Below are positions 17,732-26,061 of a DNA stretch of 64,000 nt, one piece after another. This stretch comes from Lachnospira pectinoschiza. Lineage in GTDB: Bacteria > Bacillota > Clostridia > Lachnospirales > Lachnospiraceae. The stretch is from contig NZ_FNHZ01000001.1 in assembly GCF_900103815.1 (NCBI RefSeq), positions 757,715 through 821,714 of the forward strand, given 5' to 3'. Position 1 is the stretch's first letter; every line of letters begins with the position of its first letter. Under the pieces are notes generated by a model that was not told the DNA's origin, ran no database searches, and saw only the letters and a program-made list of their open reading frames with translations. Both the position numbers and the translations under genes were made by a program.

Positions 17732-19079
17732 GGGAACAACAAAGCTTTGCGGACTTGTTGGAAATCCGGTTGAACACTCTATTTCCCCACTAATCCACAA
17801 CAATTTATCAAAGCTAAAGGATATCGATATGGTTTATACAACCTTTAGAGTTGAGGATGAAGACGTGGATAGTGCTATTAAAGGGGCTTACTCACTTGGA
17901 ATTGTTGGCTTAAATGTAACAGTTCCTCACAAGCAAAGAGTAATGGAGAGTTTAGTAGCAATTGACCCATTAGCTAAGGCCATTGGGGCAGTTAACACTC
18001 TAGTAAGGGATGAGAAGGGCTTTAAGGGTTACAATACTGATATCCTTGGACTAGAGCGTGAATTAATGGATGAGGGATTATCCATTAAGAATAAGACATG
18101 TATTATTCTTGGAGCAGGAGGAGCTGCAAGAGCAATTACATTTTTATGTGCCAGCAGGGAAGCTAAAAAAGTTTTTGTAATTAATAGAAGTCTTGATAAG
18201 GCTAATTCTATTAAAGAAGCGGTTAATGCACATTTTAATTCAGATATTGTTGAGGTTTTAGGCCTTGATGAATATGAGCGAATTGAGGATAATGACTGCC
18301 TTTGCATTCAGTGTACTAGCGTAGGCTTATATCCTAACGTAGAGGATGTAATTATAAGCGATGATGCATTTTACAAAAAGCTATCAGCAGGGGTGGATAT
18401 AATCTATAATCCTTACAGAACCCGCTTTATGAAGCTATGTAACAAGGCCGGCAAGAAGGCCTATAATGGTTTGAAAATGTTACTCTACCAGGGCGTTTGT
18501 GCTTACGAATTATGGACAGACACTAAGATTTCAGCTTCAGAGTGCCAAAAGATTTATACTAAGATGCGCGCTCATATGGCAGGAAACATCATTTTAATAG
18601 GCTTTATGGGTAGCGGTAAGTCTACTTTTGGCAAGTGGATTGCAAAGCATAAGGACATGGAATTTATCGATACCGACGACTATATTGAGTCTAAGGAAAA
18701 TATGTCTATAAACGAAATTTTTGAAACTAAGGGTGAGGAGTACTTTAGAGAGCTTGAAACAAGCGTGGTTAAGGAACTTCAGGCAAAGCTTACTAACTGT
18801 GTAATTTCAGTTGGTGGAGGCCTTGTTGTAAAGCCTGAGAATCAGAAGTTACTTGCTAATATGGGAAAGGTCGTTTATTTAGAGACACCTAAATGTGAGC
18901 TTATTAAGAGACTTTCATCAAGCAATAACAGACCGCTTTTAAAGGATGTTAACTTGTCTGATAGAATCGATGAGCTTATGGAGAAGAGAGAAGAAATCTA
19001 TAAAAAGGCGGCTACTGTAAAGGTGGATACAGCCAATAGAGATTTTGAAGATATGTATAAGGATATAATTAATTCATAA
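17718..19079 (+). CDS. aroE-aroK: Bifunctional shikimate dehydrogenase / shikimate kinase (AroE-AroK fusion)
   Basis: A 453-residue fusion. Residues 1-285 are shikimate dehydrogenase: 'VGNPVEHSISPLIHN' binds shikimate, 'NVTVPHKQ' carries the catalytic Lys, and 'ILGAGGAARAI' binds NADP. From residue 287 the sequence is shikimate kinase: 'LIGFMGSGKST' is Walker A (K301), then 'FIDTDDYIE', 'FRELE' and 'ISVGGGLV'. The kinase begins at an internal Met without a ribosome site, and the frame is continuous, so this is a true fusion. It performs two successive shikimate-pathway steps and lies just upstream of aroQ. Confidence 0.95.
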   Translation: MKEIKGTTKLCGLVGNPVEHSISPLIHNNLSKLKDIDMVYTTFRVEDEDVDSAIKGAYSLGIVGLNVTVPHKQRVMESLVAIDPLAKAIGAVNTLVRDEKGFKGYNTDILGLERELMDEGLSIKNKTCIILGAGGAARAITFLCASREAKKVFVINRSLDKANSIKEAVNAHFNSDIVEVLGLDEYERIEDNDCLCIQCTSVGLYPNVEDVIISDDAFYKKLSAGVDIIYNPYRTRFMKLCNKAGKKAYNGLKMLLYQGVCAYELWTDTKISASECQKIYTKMRAHMAGNIILIGFMGSGKSTFGKWIAKHKDMEFIDTDDYIESKENMSINEIFETKGEEYFRELETSVVKELQAKLTNCVISVGGGLVVKPENQKLLANMGKVVYLETPKCELIKRLSSSNNRPLLKDVNLSDRIDELMEKREEIYKKAATVKVDTANRDFEDMYKDIINS

Positions 19080-19138
19080 ATTATCTTAAAGAGATAAGAA
19101 TTAAAATTAAGTGTAGTAAATGAAAGGTGGTAGTTAAG

Positions 19139-19582
19139 ATGAAATTATTAGTTCTTAATGGACCAAATATTAATTTTCTTGGAATTAGAGAGAAAGGAAT
19201 TTATGGTAATGACAACTATGAGACTTTAGTTTCCATGATTGAGGCTAAGGCTAAGGAGTTAGGAATAGAAGTAGAGGTTTTCCAGTCTAATCATGAGGGA
19301 GCAATCATTGATAAGATTCAGGAAGCTTATTATGAGAAGGTGGATGGAATTTTAATTAATCCAGGTGCCTTTACTCACTATTCTTATGCCATTAGAGATG
19401 CCCTAGCTTCAGTAGCTGATATTAAGAAGATTGAGCTTCACATTTCAAATGTTCATAATAGGGAAGACTTTAGACATACATCCGTTACAGTTCCTGTTTG
19501 TGATGGACAGATTGTAGGCCTTGGACTTAAGGGATATTTATACGGACTTGAGGCATTAATGGATATGGTTAATAAAAAATAG
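19139..19582 (+). CDS. aroQ: 3-dehydroquinate dehydratase, type II
   Basis: A 147-residue type II dehydroquinase. AAAGGTGG at 19123-19130 selects ATG 19139; the GTG at 19127 lies within that site. The family start 'LLVLNGPNINFLGIRE', catalytic-loop Tyr ('GIYGNDNY'), 'FQSNHEGAIIDKI', 'ILINPGAFTHYSYAIRDAL' and 'ELHISNVHNREDFRH' (catalytic His) are all intact. It supplies 3-dehydroshikimate to the AroE part of the upstream fusion. Confidence 0.96.
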   Translation: MKLLVLNGPNINFLGIREKGIYGNDNYETLVSMIEAKAKELGIEVEVFQSNHEGAIIDKIQEAYYEKVDGILINPGAFTHYSYAIRDALASVADIKKIELHISNVHNREDFRHTSVTVPVCDGQIVGLGLKGYLYGLEALMDMVNKK

Positions 19583-19611
19583 TTGCCAAATGGCCTATAT
19601 TAGTATAAAAT
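19583..19611 (+). promoter_or_regulatory. Candidate promoter for efp
   Basis: TTGCCA, a 17-base spacer and TAAAAT start just after the aroQ stop. They give a ~115-base leader before efp that can form a weak ATCTTAG...CTTAAGAT hairpin. Confidence 0.45.
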
Positions 19612-19731
19612 TAATAAGGTTATTGCGTATCTTAGGAGGGGATAATCTTTCTTAAGATTTGAGTTATCATAAGTTTATATATTATTTAAGAACAGATAAC
19701 ATAATTGATTTATTTAGGAGGTTTACCAAGC

Positions 19732-20289
19732 ATGGTTACAGCAGGTGATTTTAAAAATGGTATTACAATTCAGATGGATGGAAACATTTGGCAGATTATT
19801 GAATTCCAGCATGTAAAGCCAGGTAAGGGCGCAGCTTTTGTTAGAACAAAGTTAAAGAACATCGTTTCTGGTGGTGTTGTTGAAAAGTCTTTCAGACCAA
19901 CAGAAAAGTTTGATTTAGCTCACATCGAAAAGAAGGAATATCAGTATCTTTACGCTGATGGAGATTTATTCTACTTCATGAATACAGAGACATACGATCA
20001 GATCGCATTATCAGCTGAGAACGTTGGTGATTCACTTAAGTTCGTTAAGGAGAATGAATTAGTTAAGCTATGTTCACACGAAGGTAACGTATTCTCTATC
20101 GAGCCACCAATTACAGTTGAACTTGTAATTACAGAATCTGAGCCAGGTGTTAAGGGTGATACAGCTACAGGTGCTACAAAGCCAGCTATCCTTGAAACAG
20201 GCGCTAAGATCAATGTTCCATTATTCGTTAACCAGGGTGATACAATTAAGATTGATACACGTACTGGCGAATATCTTTCAAGAGCATAA
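19732..20289 (+). CDS. efp: Elongation factor P
   Basis: A 185-residue translation factor that rescues ribosomes stalled at polyproline stretches. TAGGAGG at 19715-19721 selects ATG 19732. Domain I ends in the loop '[13 protein letters not shown]', whose tip residue Lys32 is the usual modification site. No EpmA-, YmfI- or deoxyhypusine-type modification enzyme is nearby. Domains II and III follow with '[21 protein letters not shown]' and '[16 protein letters not shown]'. A strong terminator follows. Confidence 0.97.
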   Translation: MVTAGDFKNGITIQMDGNIWQIIEFQHVKPGKGAAFVRTKLKNIVSGGVVEKSFRPTEKFDLAHIEKKEYQYLYADGDLFYFMNTETYDQIALSAENVGDSLKFVKENELVKLCSHEGNVFSIEPPITVELVITESEPGVKGDTATGATKPAILETGAKINVPLFVNQGDTIKIDTRTGEYLSRA

Positions 20290-20321
20290 TTTTAGAATTT
20301 ATTAAAGATTATAATAATAAG

Positions 20322-20357
20322 AAACCCGCTTAGTTATTAACTAAGCGGGTTTTTACT
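20322..20357 (+). terminator. Terminator of efp
   Basis: A perfect stem AAACCCGCTTAGTTA / TAACTAAGCGGGTTT is followed by T residues. Confidence 0.92.
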
Positions 20358-20409
20358 TACTGATTAAATTAAACTATCTTAAACTATTTTAAACTAGAGC
20401 AGTGTTTGA

Positions 20410-21171
20410 CTAGCTTCTGCTAAATAGACTAAATGTTGGTTTAGCATTTTCACCATCATAATACTTAAAGATTACTTTAGCTAAAATCTCGTCCTTAGTT
20501 ACATAAGAAGTTGTCTCCCAGAATCTAGAATCCTTTGAGCTATTTCTATTATCCCCTAATACGAAGTAGCTGTCTTCAGGAACAATATAAGTCTGGCTTG
20601 TGCCATCGTCAATCATGGCCTCTTTTATATAGTCCTCAACTAATTCTTCACCATTAACATAAACCTTGCCCTCAGAGATTGTAACCACGTCTCCTGGTGT
20701 ACCAATTACACGCTTAACGAAGTTTTGCTCTTCATCATCTGGGAATTTGAAAATGATAATGTCGCCACGCTTAGGCTCTGAGAAGATATAAGCAAGTCTA
20801 AAGCCTATTAATCTATCATTAACATTAATTGTGTTCTCCATGGAACCAGTTGGAACCTGAGCGTTAATAATAACGAATTTAGTAATAATAAGTGCTATAA
20901 CAGCAGCAATAACTAAAATCTTAATATAGCTTAGGATTTCCTTTACAATAAGCTTCTTAGTGTTTTTCTTACAAGAAGCATTTGATTTAGAAGAATCATC
21001 ACTAGATGATTTCTTAGAACTAGATTTACTAGCTGAAGTAGAGTAATCTAAATCGTCGTCATAGTCGTCAGGATTTTCAAAATAGATACCGTCATCTACG
21101 CTGTCATCGATATCAGTTAGAAAATCGTCGTTGAACTCCTCATTATATCTGTATTTGCGATTGTCAGCCAT
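20410..21171 (-). CDS. lepB: Signal peptidase I with long acidic/serine-rich cytoplasmic extension
   Basis: A 253-residue type I leader peptidase. Residues 1-75 form an unusual acidic then Ser/Lys-rich N-terminal tail, followed by one membrane segment (about 80-104). The catalytic Ser is S110 in 'PTGSMENTI' and the general-base Lys is K153 in 'FVKRVIGTPGD'. 'YFVLGDNRNSSKDSR' is the conserved box E. The tail is much longer than in Bacillus SipS and of unknown role. It lies downstream of htpG on the minus strand with a gap of 134 bases and probably its own promoter. Confidence 0.95.
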   Translation of the reverse strand: MADNRKYRYNEEFNDDFLTDIDDSVDDGIYFENPDDYDDDLDYSTSASKSSSKKSSSDDSSKSNASCKKNTKKLIVKEILSYIKILVIAAVIALIITKFVIINAQVPTGSMENTINVNDRLIGFRLAYIFSEPKRGDIIIFKFPDDEEQNFVKRVIGTPGDVVTISEGKVYVNGEELVEDYIKEAMIDDGTSQTYIVPEDSYFVLGDNRNSSKDSRFWETTSYVTKDEILAKVIFKYYDGENAKPTFSLFSRS

Positions 21172-21305
21172 CTTTATACCCCTAATTGTAAATATTATAA
21201 GTTCGTTAAATGTCTAGCCAAAAAGAAAAGCTAGTACATTCGCATAAAAGTAGGAAAACCCTTATTTTTCACGAATTTACTAGCTTTATTTTACGTTAAA
21301 TATTT

Positions 21306-23297
21306 TTATTTGGCAAGTAATTCCATAATTTTATTACTTCTTGAAATAAATGCTGTCATAGCCTCTGCTGAGAGTGGAGCATGAGCAAGTAAAGCAAGGT
21401 CATAAATCTGTTCACAGAAGAGCTTTGTGTTCTCTCCTTCAGGATTCTTTGCAACGTAATCAACTAACTTGTTGTTAGCGTTAAGTACAAGGGTCTGACC
21501 GTTAGCACCAAACATAGATGGGTCCATGCCTGCCATGCCATACATCTTCATCATATCCTGCATACGTCTATCCTGCTCAGATAGAGTAATCATTGAGGAA
21601 ATGTTATCATCCTTGAGCTTTGTTACATTTACATTAAGCTTGTCATTGTTTAGAGCCTTCTTAAATGTATCTGTAAGCTTTTCAGAGATATCCTTTAATT
21701 CATCTTCGTTAACTTCTTCCTTAAAGCTATCATCAATAGCAGCATCAACACGGCTAAACTTTAAGCCTTCGTTTTTGCCCTCTAAGCTCTGGATAAATGG
21801 CTGATCAATTCTGTTATCAAGAATTAATGCATCAATATTATCTGCCTTAAACATGTTGATATACTGGCTCTGTTCCTGCATATCAGTTACATAGAAGATT
21901 GTATTCTCATGATTTTCTTTATTCTCTTCAAGGGCTTCCTTAAGTGTTAAGTACTTGTTATCTAAGTTCTTAAAGATAATGTAGTCGTTCATCTTCTCTG
22001 CAAACTTCTCATCCTTTAAGCAACCGTATTTAATGAATGGATTAATGTCATCCCAGTATTTCTCGTAGTTTTCTCTATCAGTCTTGCACATACCTGATAA
22101 CTTATCAGCAACCTTCTTTGTAATATAGTCGCTAATCTTCTTAACGAAACCGTCATTCTGAAGGGCAGAACGAGATACGTTAAGTGGAAGGTCTGGACAA
22201 TCAATTACACCCTTTAATAGGAGTAAGAATTCAGGAATAACTTCTTTGATGTTATCAGCTACGAATACCTGATTGTTATATAACTTAATTGTTCCTTCAG
22301 CAGATTCATATTCCATGTTAATCTTAGGGAAATATAAGATACCCTTTAAGTTAAATGGATAGTCCATATTTAAGTGAATCCAGAAGAGTGGTTCTTTGTA
22401 ATCCTTAAATACTCTGTGATAGAACTCGATATAGTCTTCCTTCTTACATTCATTTGGATGCTTTGTCCATAATGGATGAATGTCGTTTAGAGCTTCTGGA
22501 CGCTTGTTGATTGTAACCATCTTCTTTGCTGGTTCCTTTTCAACAGTCTTCTTTTCGCCATCTTCCTCAACCTCTTCAGTTACTGCATCCTTTGTAAAAC
22601 GCTTAACTACAACGTCCTTTTCCTGTAATTCTTCTTCAGGGATGTCGACAGTCTTTGGCTCTTCGTCAACATTTTCCATAAAGATTTCAACAGGCATGAA
22701 TGAGCAGTACTTCTCAAGAACTTCTCTAGCCTTGTATTCGTTGCAGAATTCGTAAGAATCATCGTTTAAGTAAAGAGTAATCTCTGTACCAACGCTTGTC
22801 TTATCTGAATCAGACATATCATAGTCTGTACCGCCATCACATTCCCAGTGAACGGCTGTTGCATCCTTCTTATATGATAAAGTATCGATTGTTACTTTGT
22901 TTGCTACCATGAAAGCTGAGTAGAAACCAAGACCGAAGTGACCAATAATCTGATCGTCATTAGTCTTATCCTTGTACTGTTCAAGGAAGGCTTCAGCACC
23001 TGAGAAAGCAATCTGGTTGATATATTCGTTAACTTCCTCACTTGTCATACCAAGACCATTATCAATAATCTTGATAGTCTTATCTTTAGAGCTAATTTCT
23101 ACTTTAACCTTATATTCAATGTCATCTGGTTCTTCGTATTCGCCAATAAGTGATAACTTCTTTAATTTAGTAATTGCGTCACATGCATTAGAGATTAATT
23201 CTCTATAGAAAATATCGTGGTCTGAGTACATCCACTTTTTTATAATAGGAAAAATATTTTGACTGTTAATTGATAAACTACCGTGTTCTTTAGCCAT
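21306..23297 (-). CDS. htpG: Hsp90-family chaperone HtpG
   Basis: A 663-residue bacterial Hsp90. AGGAGT places the start at the Met of 'MAKEHGSLSIN'; the open frame extends 18 codons further but without a site. The GHKL ATP-binding motifs are intact: 'ELISNACDAITKL', 'IIDNGLGMTSEEV' and 'GHFGLGFYSAFMVA'. A charged linker with Lys/Glu runs at about residues 225-265. The middle domain contains the arginine of 'NVSRSALQ'. A perfect CIRCE operator upstream indicates control by HrcA. Confidence 0.97.
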   Translation of the reverse strand: MAKEHGSLSINSQNIFPIIKKWMYSDHDIFYRELISNACDAITKLKKLSLIGEYEEPDDIEYKVKVEISSKDKTIKIIDNGLGMTSEEVNEYINQIAFSGAEAFLEQYKDKTNDDQIIGHFGLGFYSAFMVANKVTIDTLSYKKDATAVHWECDGGTDYDMSDSDKTSVGTEITLYLNDDSYEFCNEYKAREVLEKYCSFMPVEIFMENVDEEPKTVDIPEEELQEKDVVVKRFTKDAVTEEVEEDGEKKTVEKEPAKKMVTINKRPEALNDIHPLWTKHPNECKKEDYIEFYHRVFKDYKEPLFWIHLNMDYPFNLKGILYFPKINMEYESAEGTIKLYNNQVFVADNIKEVIPEFLLLLKGVIDCPDLPLNVSRSALQNDGFVKKISDYITKKVADKLSGMCKTDRENYEKYWDDINPFIKYGCLKDEKFAEKMNDYIIFKNLDNKYLTLKEALEENKENHENTIFYVTDMQEQSQYINMFKADNIDALILDNRIDQPFIQSLEGKNEGLKFSRVDAAIDDSFKEEVNEDELKDISEKLTDTFKKALNNDKLNVNVTKLKDDNISSMITLSEQDRRMQDMMKMYGMAGMDPSMFGANGQTLVLNANNKLVDYVAKNPEGENTKLFCEQIYDLALLAHAPLSAEAMTAFISRSNKIMELLAK

Positions 23298-23391
23298 TTT
23301 ATCCACTCCTTTGATTGTAATAGTATTAGAATCTAGGCTTTCGCCCAACAAAATATACTTTAAACTTAAAATGACTGAAAGTCAATAAAAA

Positions 23392-23418
23392 TTAGCACTC
23401 AAATTAGCCGAGTGCTAA
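23392..23418. promoter_or_regulatory. CIRCE element (HrcA operator) for htpG
   Basis: TTAGCACTC-N9-GAGTGCTAA is an exact match to the CIRCE consensus, 95 bases upstream of the htpG start. A TTGACT just downstream on the minus strand could serve as a -35 element, but the matching -10 is weak. The operator also lies ~130 bases upstream of the divergent response-regulator gene. Confidence 0.95.
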
Positions 23419-23484
23419 TAAAATTTTTATAAACTTATAAAATAGATGTATAAGTTGTATTTACTAGATATTAGTTTCCGTCCA

Positions 23485-23493
23485 TGCTATAAT
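23485..23493 (+). promoter_or_regulatory. Extended -10 promoter of the LytTR two-component operon
   Basis: TGCTATAAT is an extended -10 consensus 59 bases before the regulator start. No good -35 is seen at the usual distance. Confidence 0.55.
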
Positions 23494-23551
23494 ATACCAA
23501 AATTTTAACTTCTAGTTTTTATTTTTCTTAACTAAATAATGGAGGTAAATT

Positions 23552-24292
23552 ATGAGAATAGCCATATGTGATGATGACAGCATAGTGATAGACGACGTAA
23601 GATGGCGCATTCAAGATATTGACGACAGCATAGAGTATGACGGATATAGTTCAAGTATTGATCTGTTGGTGACTCTGAAAAACAAAGGTTATAATTTTTA
23701 CGATTTAATAATTCTAGATCATTTAATGCCAGAGATTAATGGCCTGCAGCTTGCAGAGATTTTAAGAAAGAATAATTTTACGGGACTAATTGTTTTCTTA
23801 ACAGGTGAAGATGGAATTATTGATGACACTTTTAAAGTGTTACCTTTTAGATTTCTTAGAAAGCCAATTAATAAAGACAGATTCAATGAAATGATATCTG
23901 CTGCGCATAAGAAAATAACCAAGAATAGATTGATAGAAGTACCTGTCTCAAAATTAGAGAAGCTAGTTTTGAAAATAAACGACATTGTTCTTTTTGAAGC
24001 GGGACACAGAAAGAGCATTGTAGTAACTAGAGATTCTGAGCTGGAGAGCACAAGAAACATTTCCGATTGGGAAAGATTTGTAGAAGAAGAAAAGCTTAAC
24101 TGCTTTGTAAGAATTACAAAAAGTTACGTAATTAATCTAGAACATGTAGTAGGCTATAGCAAGGGCTATAGAGGCGGAAGCGTAAAGCTTGATAACGTGC
24201 ACTACAAAGAGGTTGAGGTAAGTTCTAGTTATTGGGGTCATTTTATAGACAGTATGAATGTCTATAGCTTAAGCAATAAAGTGACTATCTAA
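23552..24292 (+). CDS. LytTR-family response regulator (AgrA/ComE-like)
   Basis: A 246-residue regulator behind ATGGAGG. Residues 1-120 are a receiver domain with the acidic pocket 'ICDDDS', phospho-acceptor Asp56 in 'LIILDHLMPEINGL', Thr in 'FLTGED' and Lys in 'RFLRKPIN'. Residues ~135-240 are a LytTR DNA-binding domain ('DIVLFEAGHRKSIVVT', 'FVRITKSYVINLEHV'). It is followed by a GHKL sensor kinase, the agr/com arrangement. AgrA-like direct repeats matching the LytTR consensus occur twice downstream at 25665 and 26062 and are probable targets. Confidence 0.93.
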   Translation: MRIAICDDDSIVIDDVRWRIQDIDDSIEYDGYSSSIDLLVTLKNKGYNFYDLIILDHLMPEINGLQLAEILRKNNFTGLIVFLTGEDGIIDDTFKVLPFRFLRKPINKDRFNEMISAAHKKITKNRLIEVPVSKLEKLVLKINDIVLFEAGHRKSIVVTRDSELESTRNISDWERFVEEEKLNCFVRITKSYVINLEHVVGYSKGYRGGSVKLDNVHYKEVEVSSSYWGHFIDSMNVYSLSNKVTI

Positions 24293-24326
24293 TGTTTGTG
24301 AGGATGACAATTTATAGGGAGAAGAC

Positions 24327-25643
24327 ATGAATAATCATTTTTTAGGAGCTTTAATTTTGTTAGTAATATATTTAGACGTTTATTTATTAGTTACTTGTAT
24401 TTTTAAATTGAAAATGAAATACAAATTATACCCTTCAATCATATTAGTTTTAGTGGTGGGTATCTTAAGTGAGTTTTTCTTAAACGATAGCTTACAGGAC
24501 CTTATTGAGATAGTACTGCCGGTGCTAGTTATAGGCTTTAATCTCTACAATAAGAAAGACCTAACTAAGCTTATTTTTGCAACGGTTCTAGTAACCATGC
24601 TTGATAGCCTAGTTTCAATACTTAATTATTTATTTATACCAGAGAGTAAAATTTCAATCTACAATTATGATGCAACTAAATTTATCTTAGAGATTCCAGT
24701 ATTTCTCTTGATTCTAGTTATAAGCCTCATCGTTTATAAGAAGAAGTTTGATTTTAGTAAGTATAAATTAGATAAGTACATTTTAGTCTATTCCTTTGCA
24801 GGCCTTAGTATTATTGCAAATATTAGCGTCTTTTCGCTATATTTTCTCAATCTAAATATGAGCCTAGATAGAATAGTAGTGGTGCTTTTAATTTCCACAA
24901 GTTTAGCAGTACTTACCTTAGTTTTGCTTGTCTTTAACCTAGTTAAAAACGACAGATTAGAGTATGAAATCGAATTATCCAATAAGGTAATTGCTAATCA
25001 GATCGAGTATTTCAAGGTCATGGAGGAGAAGGATAGCCAGACTAAGGCCTTTAGACATGACATTAGAAAGCATCTTTTTTGCATGCGACATTTAAGCGAG
25101 AATAAGGAATATGAGGAGCTGGCTAAGTACATTGATGCTATGTGTGAAAATGTTACAGAGCTAAGTCCTGAGATTAATACCGGAAACAGCCTTATGTCCT
25201 CTATTTTATCGGAGTGTATAAGACAGTGTCCAAAGGTAAACGCAAGGTGGGAGGGCCATTTGCCATCTGACATGGGTATATCAAATATCGACCTTTGTAC
25301 CATTTTCTATAATCTTGTTCTTAATGCCTTCGAGGCAGCAAACAAGAAGCTTGAGACTATGACTAGTGAAGAGAGACAAGAGGATAGGGCAAAGCTTGAC
25401 TGCGATGTCTATATTGAAATGTCTATGACAAATGTAAACAAGATTCTTACAATTAAGAACAAACGCATAAGTCCACCGGTTAAAATTAGAAATAGATATA
25501 TTACTTCAAAACAGGGGGAAGGCCATGGTTACGGCCTAAAGAACGCAATGAATGTACTAGATAAGCTAGATGGTTCTCTTATAACTTCGGATGACGGTTA
25601 CATTTACACAACTGAGATTATTATACCTAATCATAATAGTTAA
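24327..25643 (+). CDS. GHKL-domain sensor histidine kinase (AgrC/ComD-like)
   Basis: A 438-residue kinase with about six or seven membrane spans in residues 5-210, without a periplasmic domain. This is the AgrC/ComD layout for sensing peptide signals. A coiled linker leads to the phospho-acceptor His244 in 'KAFRHDIRKHL'. The ATPase domain has an N box 'IFYNLVLNAFEAANK' and a G box 'GHGYGLKNAMNVLDK'. It is adjacent to its LytTR regulator (34-base gap). There is no agrB, agrD or ABC exporter beside it, so the ligand source is unknown. A 19-codon ORF 138 bases downstream is a candidate. Confidence 0.92.
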   Translation: MNNHFLGALILLVIYLDVYLLVTCIFKLKMKYKLYPSIILVLVVGILSEFFLNDSLQDLIEIVLPVLVIGFNLYNKKDLTKLIFATVLVTMLDSLVSILNYLFIPESKISIYNYDATKFILEIPVFLLILVISLIVYKKKFDFSKYKLDKYILVYSFAGLSIIANISVFSLYFLNLNMSLDRIVVVLLISTSLAVLTLVLLVFNLVKNDRLEYEIELSNKVIANQIEYFKVMEEKDSQTKAFRHDIRKHLFCMRHLSENKEYEELAKYIDAMCENVTELSPEINTGNSLMSSILSECIRQCPKVNARWEGHLPSDMGISNIDLCTIFYNLVLNAFEAANKKLETMTSEERQEDRAKLDCDVYIEMSMTNVNKILTIKNKRISPPVKIRNRYITSKQGEGHGYGLKNAMNVLDKLDGSLITSDDGYIYTTEIIIPNHNS

Positions 25644-25664
25644 AACTTTTTTCAAAAAAGTGTA

Positions 25665-25724
25665 TCCAAATGTAGCTTTTTGGTACTCAACTGTGTTGAA
25701 AAATAAAACTTAACAAATTAAAAT
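25665..25724 (+). promoter_or_regulatory. LytTR (AgrA-like) direct-repeat operator plus promoter P1
   Basis: Read on the minus strand, ACAGTTGAG (25694-25686), 12 bases and ACATTTGGA (25673-25665) match the AgrA direct-repeat pattern ACAGTTNAG-N12-ACAGTTNAG with 21-bp periodicity. One base downstream on the plus strand is TTGAAA (25696-25701), a 17-base spacer, then TAAAAT (25719-25724). The operator abutting the -35 is the activator position used at agr P2/P3. The 32-bp core 25670-25701 recurs with one mismatch at 26067-26098. Confidence 0.8.
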
Positions 25725-25780
25725 ATTCTTAGATGATAAATTATCATCGTAAACATAAAGATCGTGGGAGGTTTTTAAAT

Positions 25781-25840
25781 ATGGTAAGCGGTTCAGCATT
25801 TTTTGATTTAATTAGACGTTGGTTACTCGGCGAAATCTAA
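25781..25840 (+). CDS. Putative 19-residue amphipathic peptide (MVSGSAFFDLIRRWLLGEI)
   Basis: An ATG lies 9 bases after GGGAGG (25766-25771) and opens a 19-codon frame ending in TAA. On a helical wheel F7, F8, L10, I11, W14, L15 and I19 cluster on one side, and D9, R12 and R13 on the other. The peptide is therefore amphipathic, like phenol-soluble modulins or delta-haemolysin. It has no signal peptide, no Gly-Gly leader and no Cys, so it is not an AgrD-type thiolactone precursor. Position behind a LytTR-controlled promoter next to an AgrC-like kinase suggests an autoinducer or effector. This is unproven; it could also be a leader peptide. Confidence 0.6.
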   Translation: MVSGSAFFDLIRRWLLGEI

Positions 25841-25997
25841 TTAAGGATAAAAGAACAAACATGGAGGTTATGCCCATATAAGGAAATGCGTTCTCCCTAT
25901 TGTCCCGTATATAAATAAATGCATTTTCTCATATGGACATAATATAGATTGTCTTTAGACAGATCGTACCCTCGAATTCACAAACATTAAACGGAAA

Positions 25998-26030
25998 AAT
26001 AAAGTCTAGATTTCTAGGCTTTATTTTTTT
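25998..26030 (+). terminator. Terminator of the P1 transcript
   Basis: AATAAAGTCTAG pairs with CTAGGCTTTATT (one G-U) and is followed by T7. Confidence 0.88.
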
Positions 26031-26061
26031 ACTCTAATTGGTTTAAATTGTGCTCAATGTA

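Larger units (their letters stand above)
25731..26030 (+). ncRNA. Predicted LytTR-activated structured RNA carrying a 19-codon ORF
   Basis: The transcript predicted from P1 begins at about 25731, directly at a perfect hairpin GATGATAA-A-TTATCATC (25732-25748). It carries a short ORF at 25781-25840. It then folds a long imperfect stem (arms 25868-25892 and 25917-25942, about 24 bp with two mismatches). The loop holds two C-rich motifs (CTCCC, GTCCC) able to pair with Shine-Dalgarno sequences. It ends at a terminator. The ends are inferred from promoter and terminator, not observed. The plan resembles RNAIII of the agr system, though no sequence homology is claimed. Confidence 0.6.
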
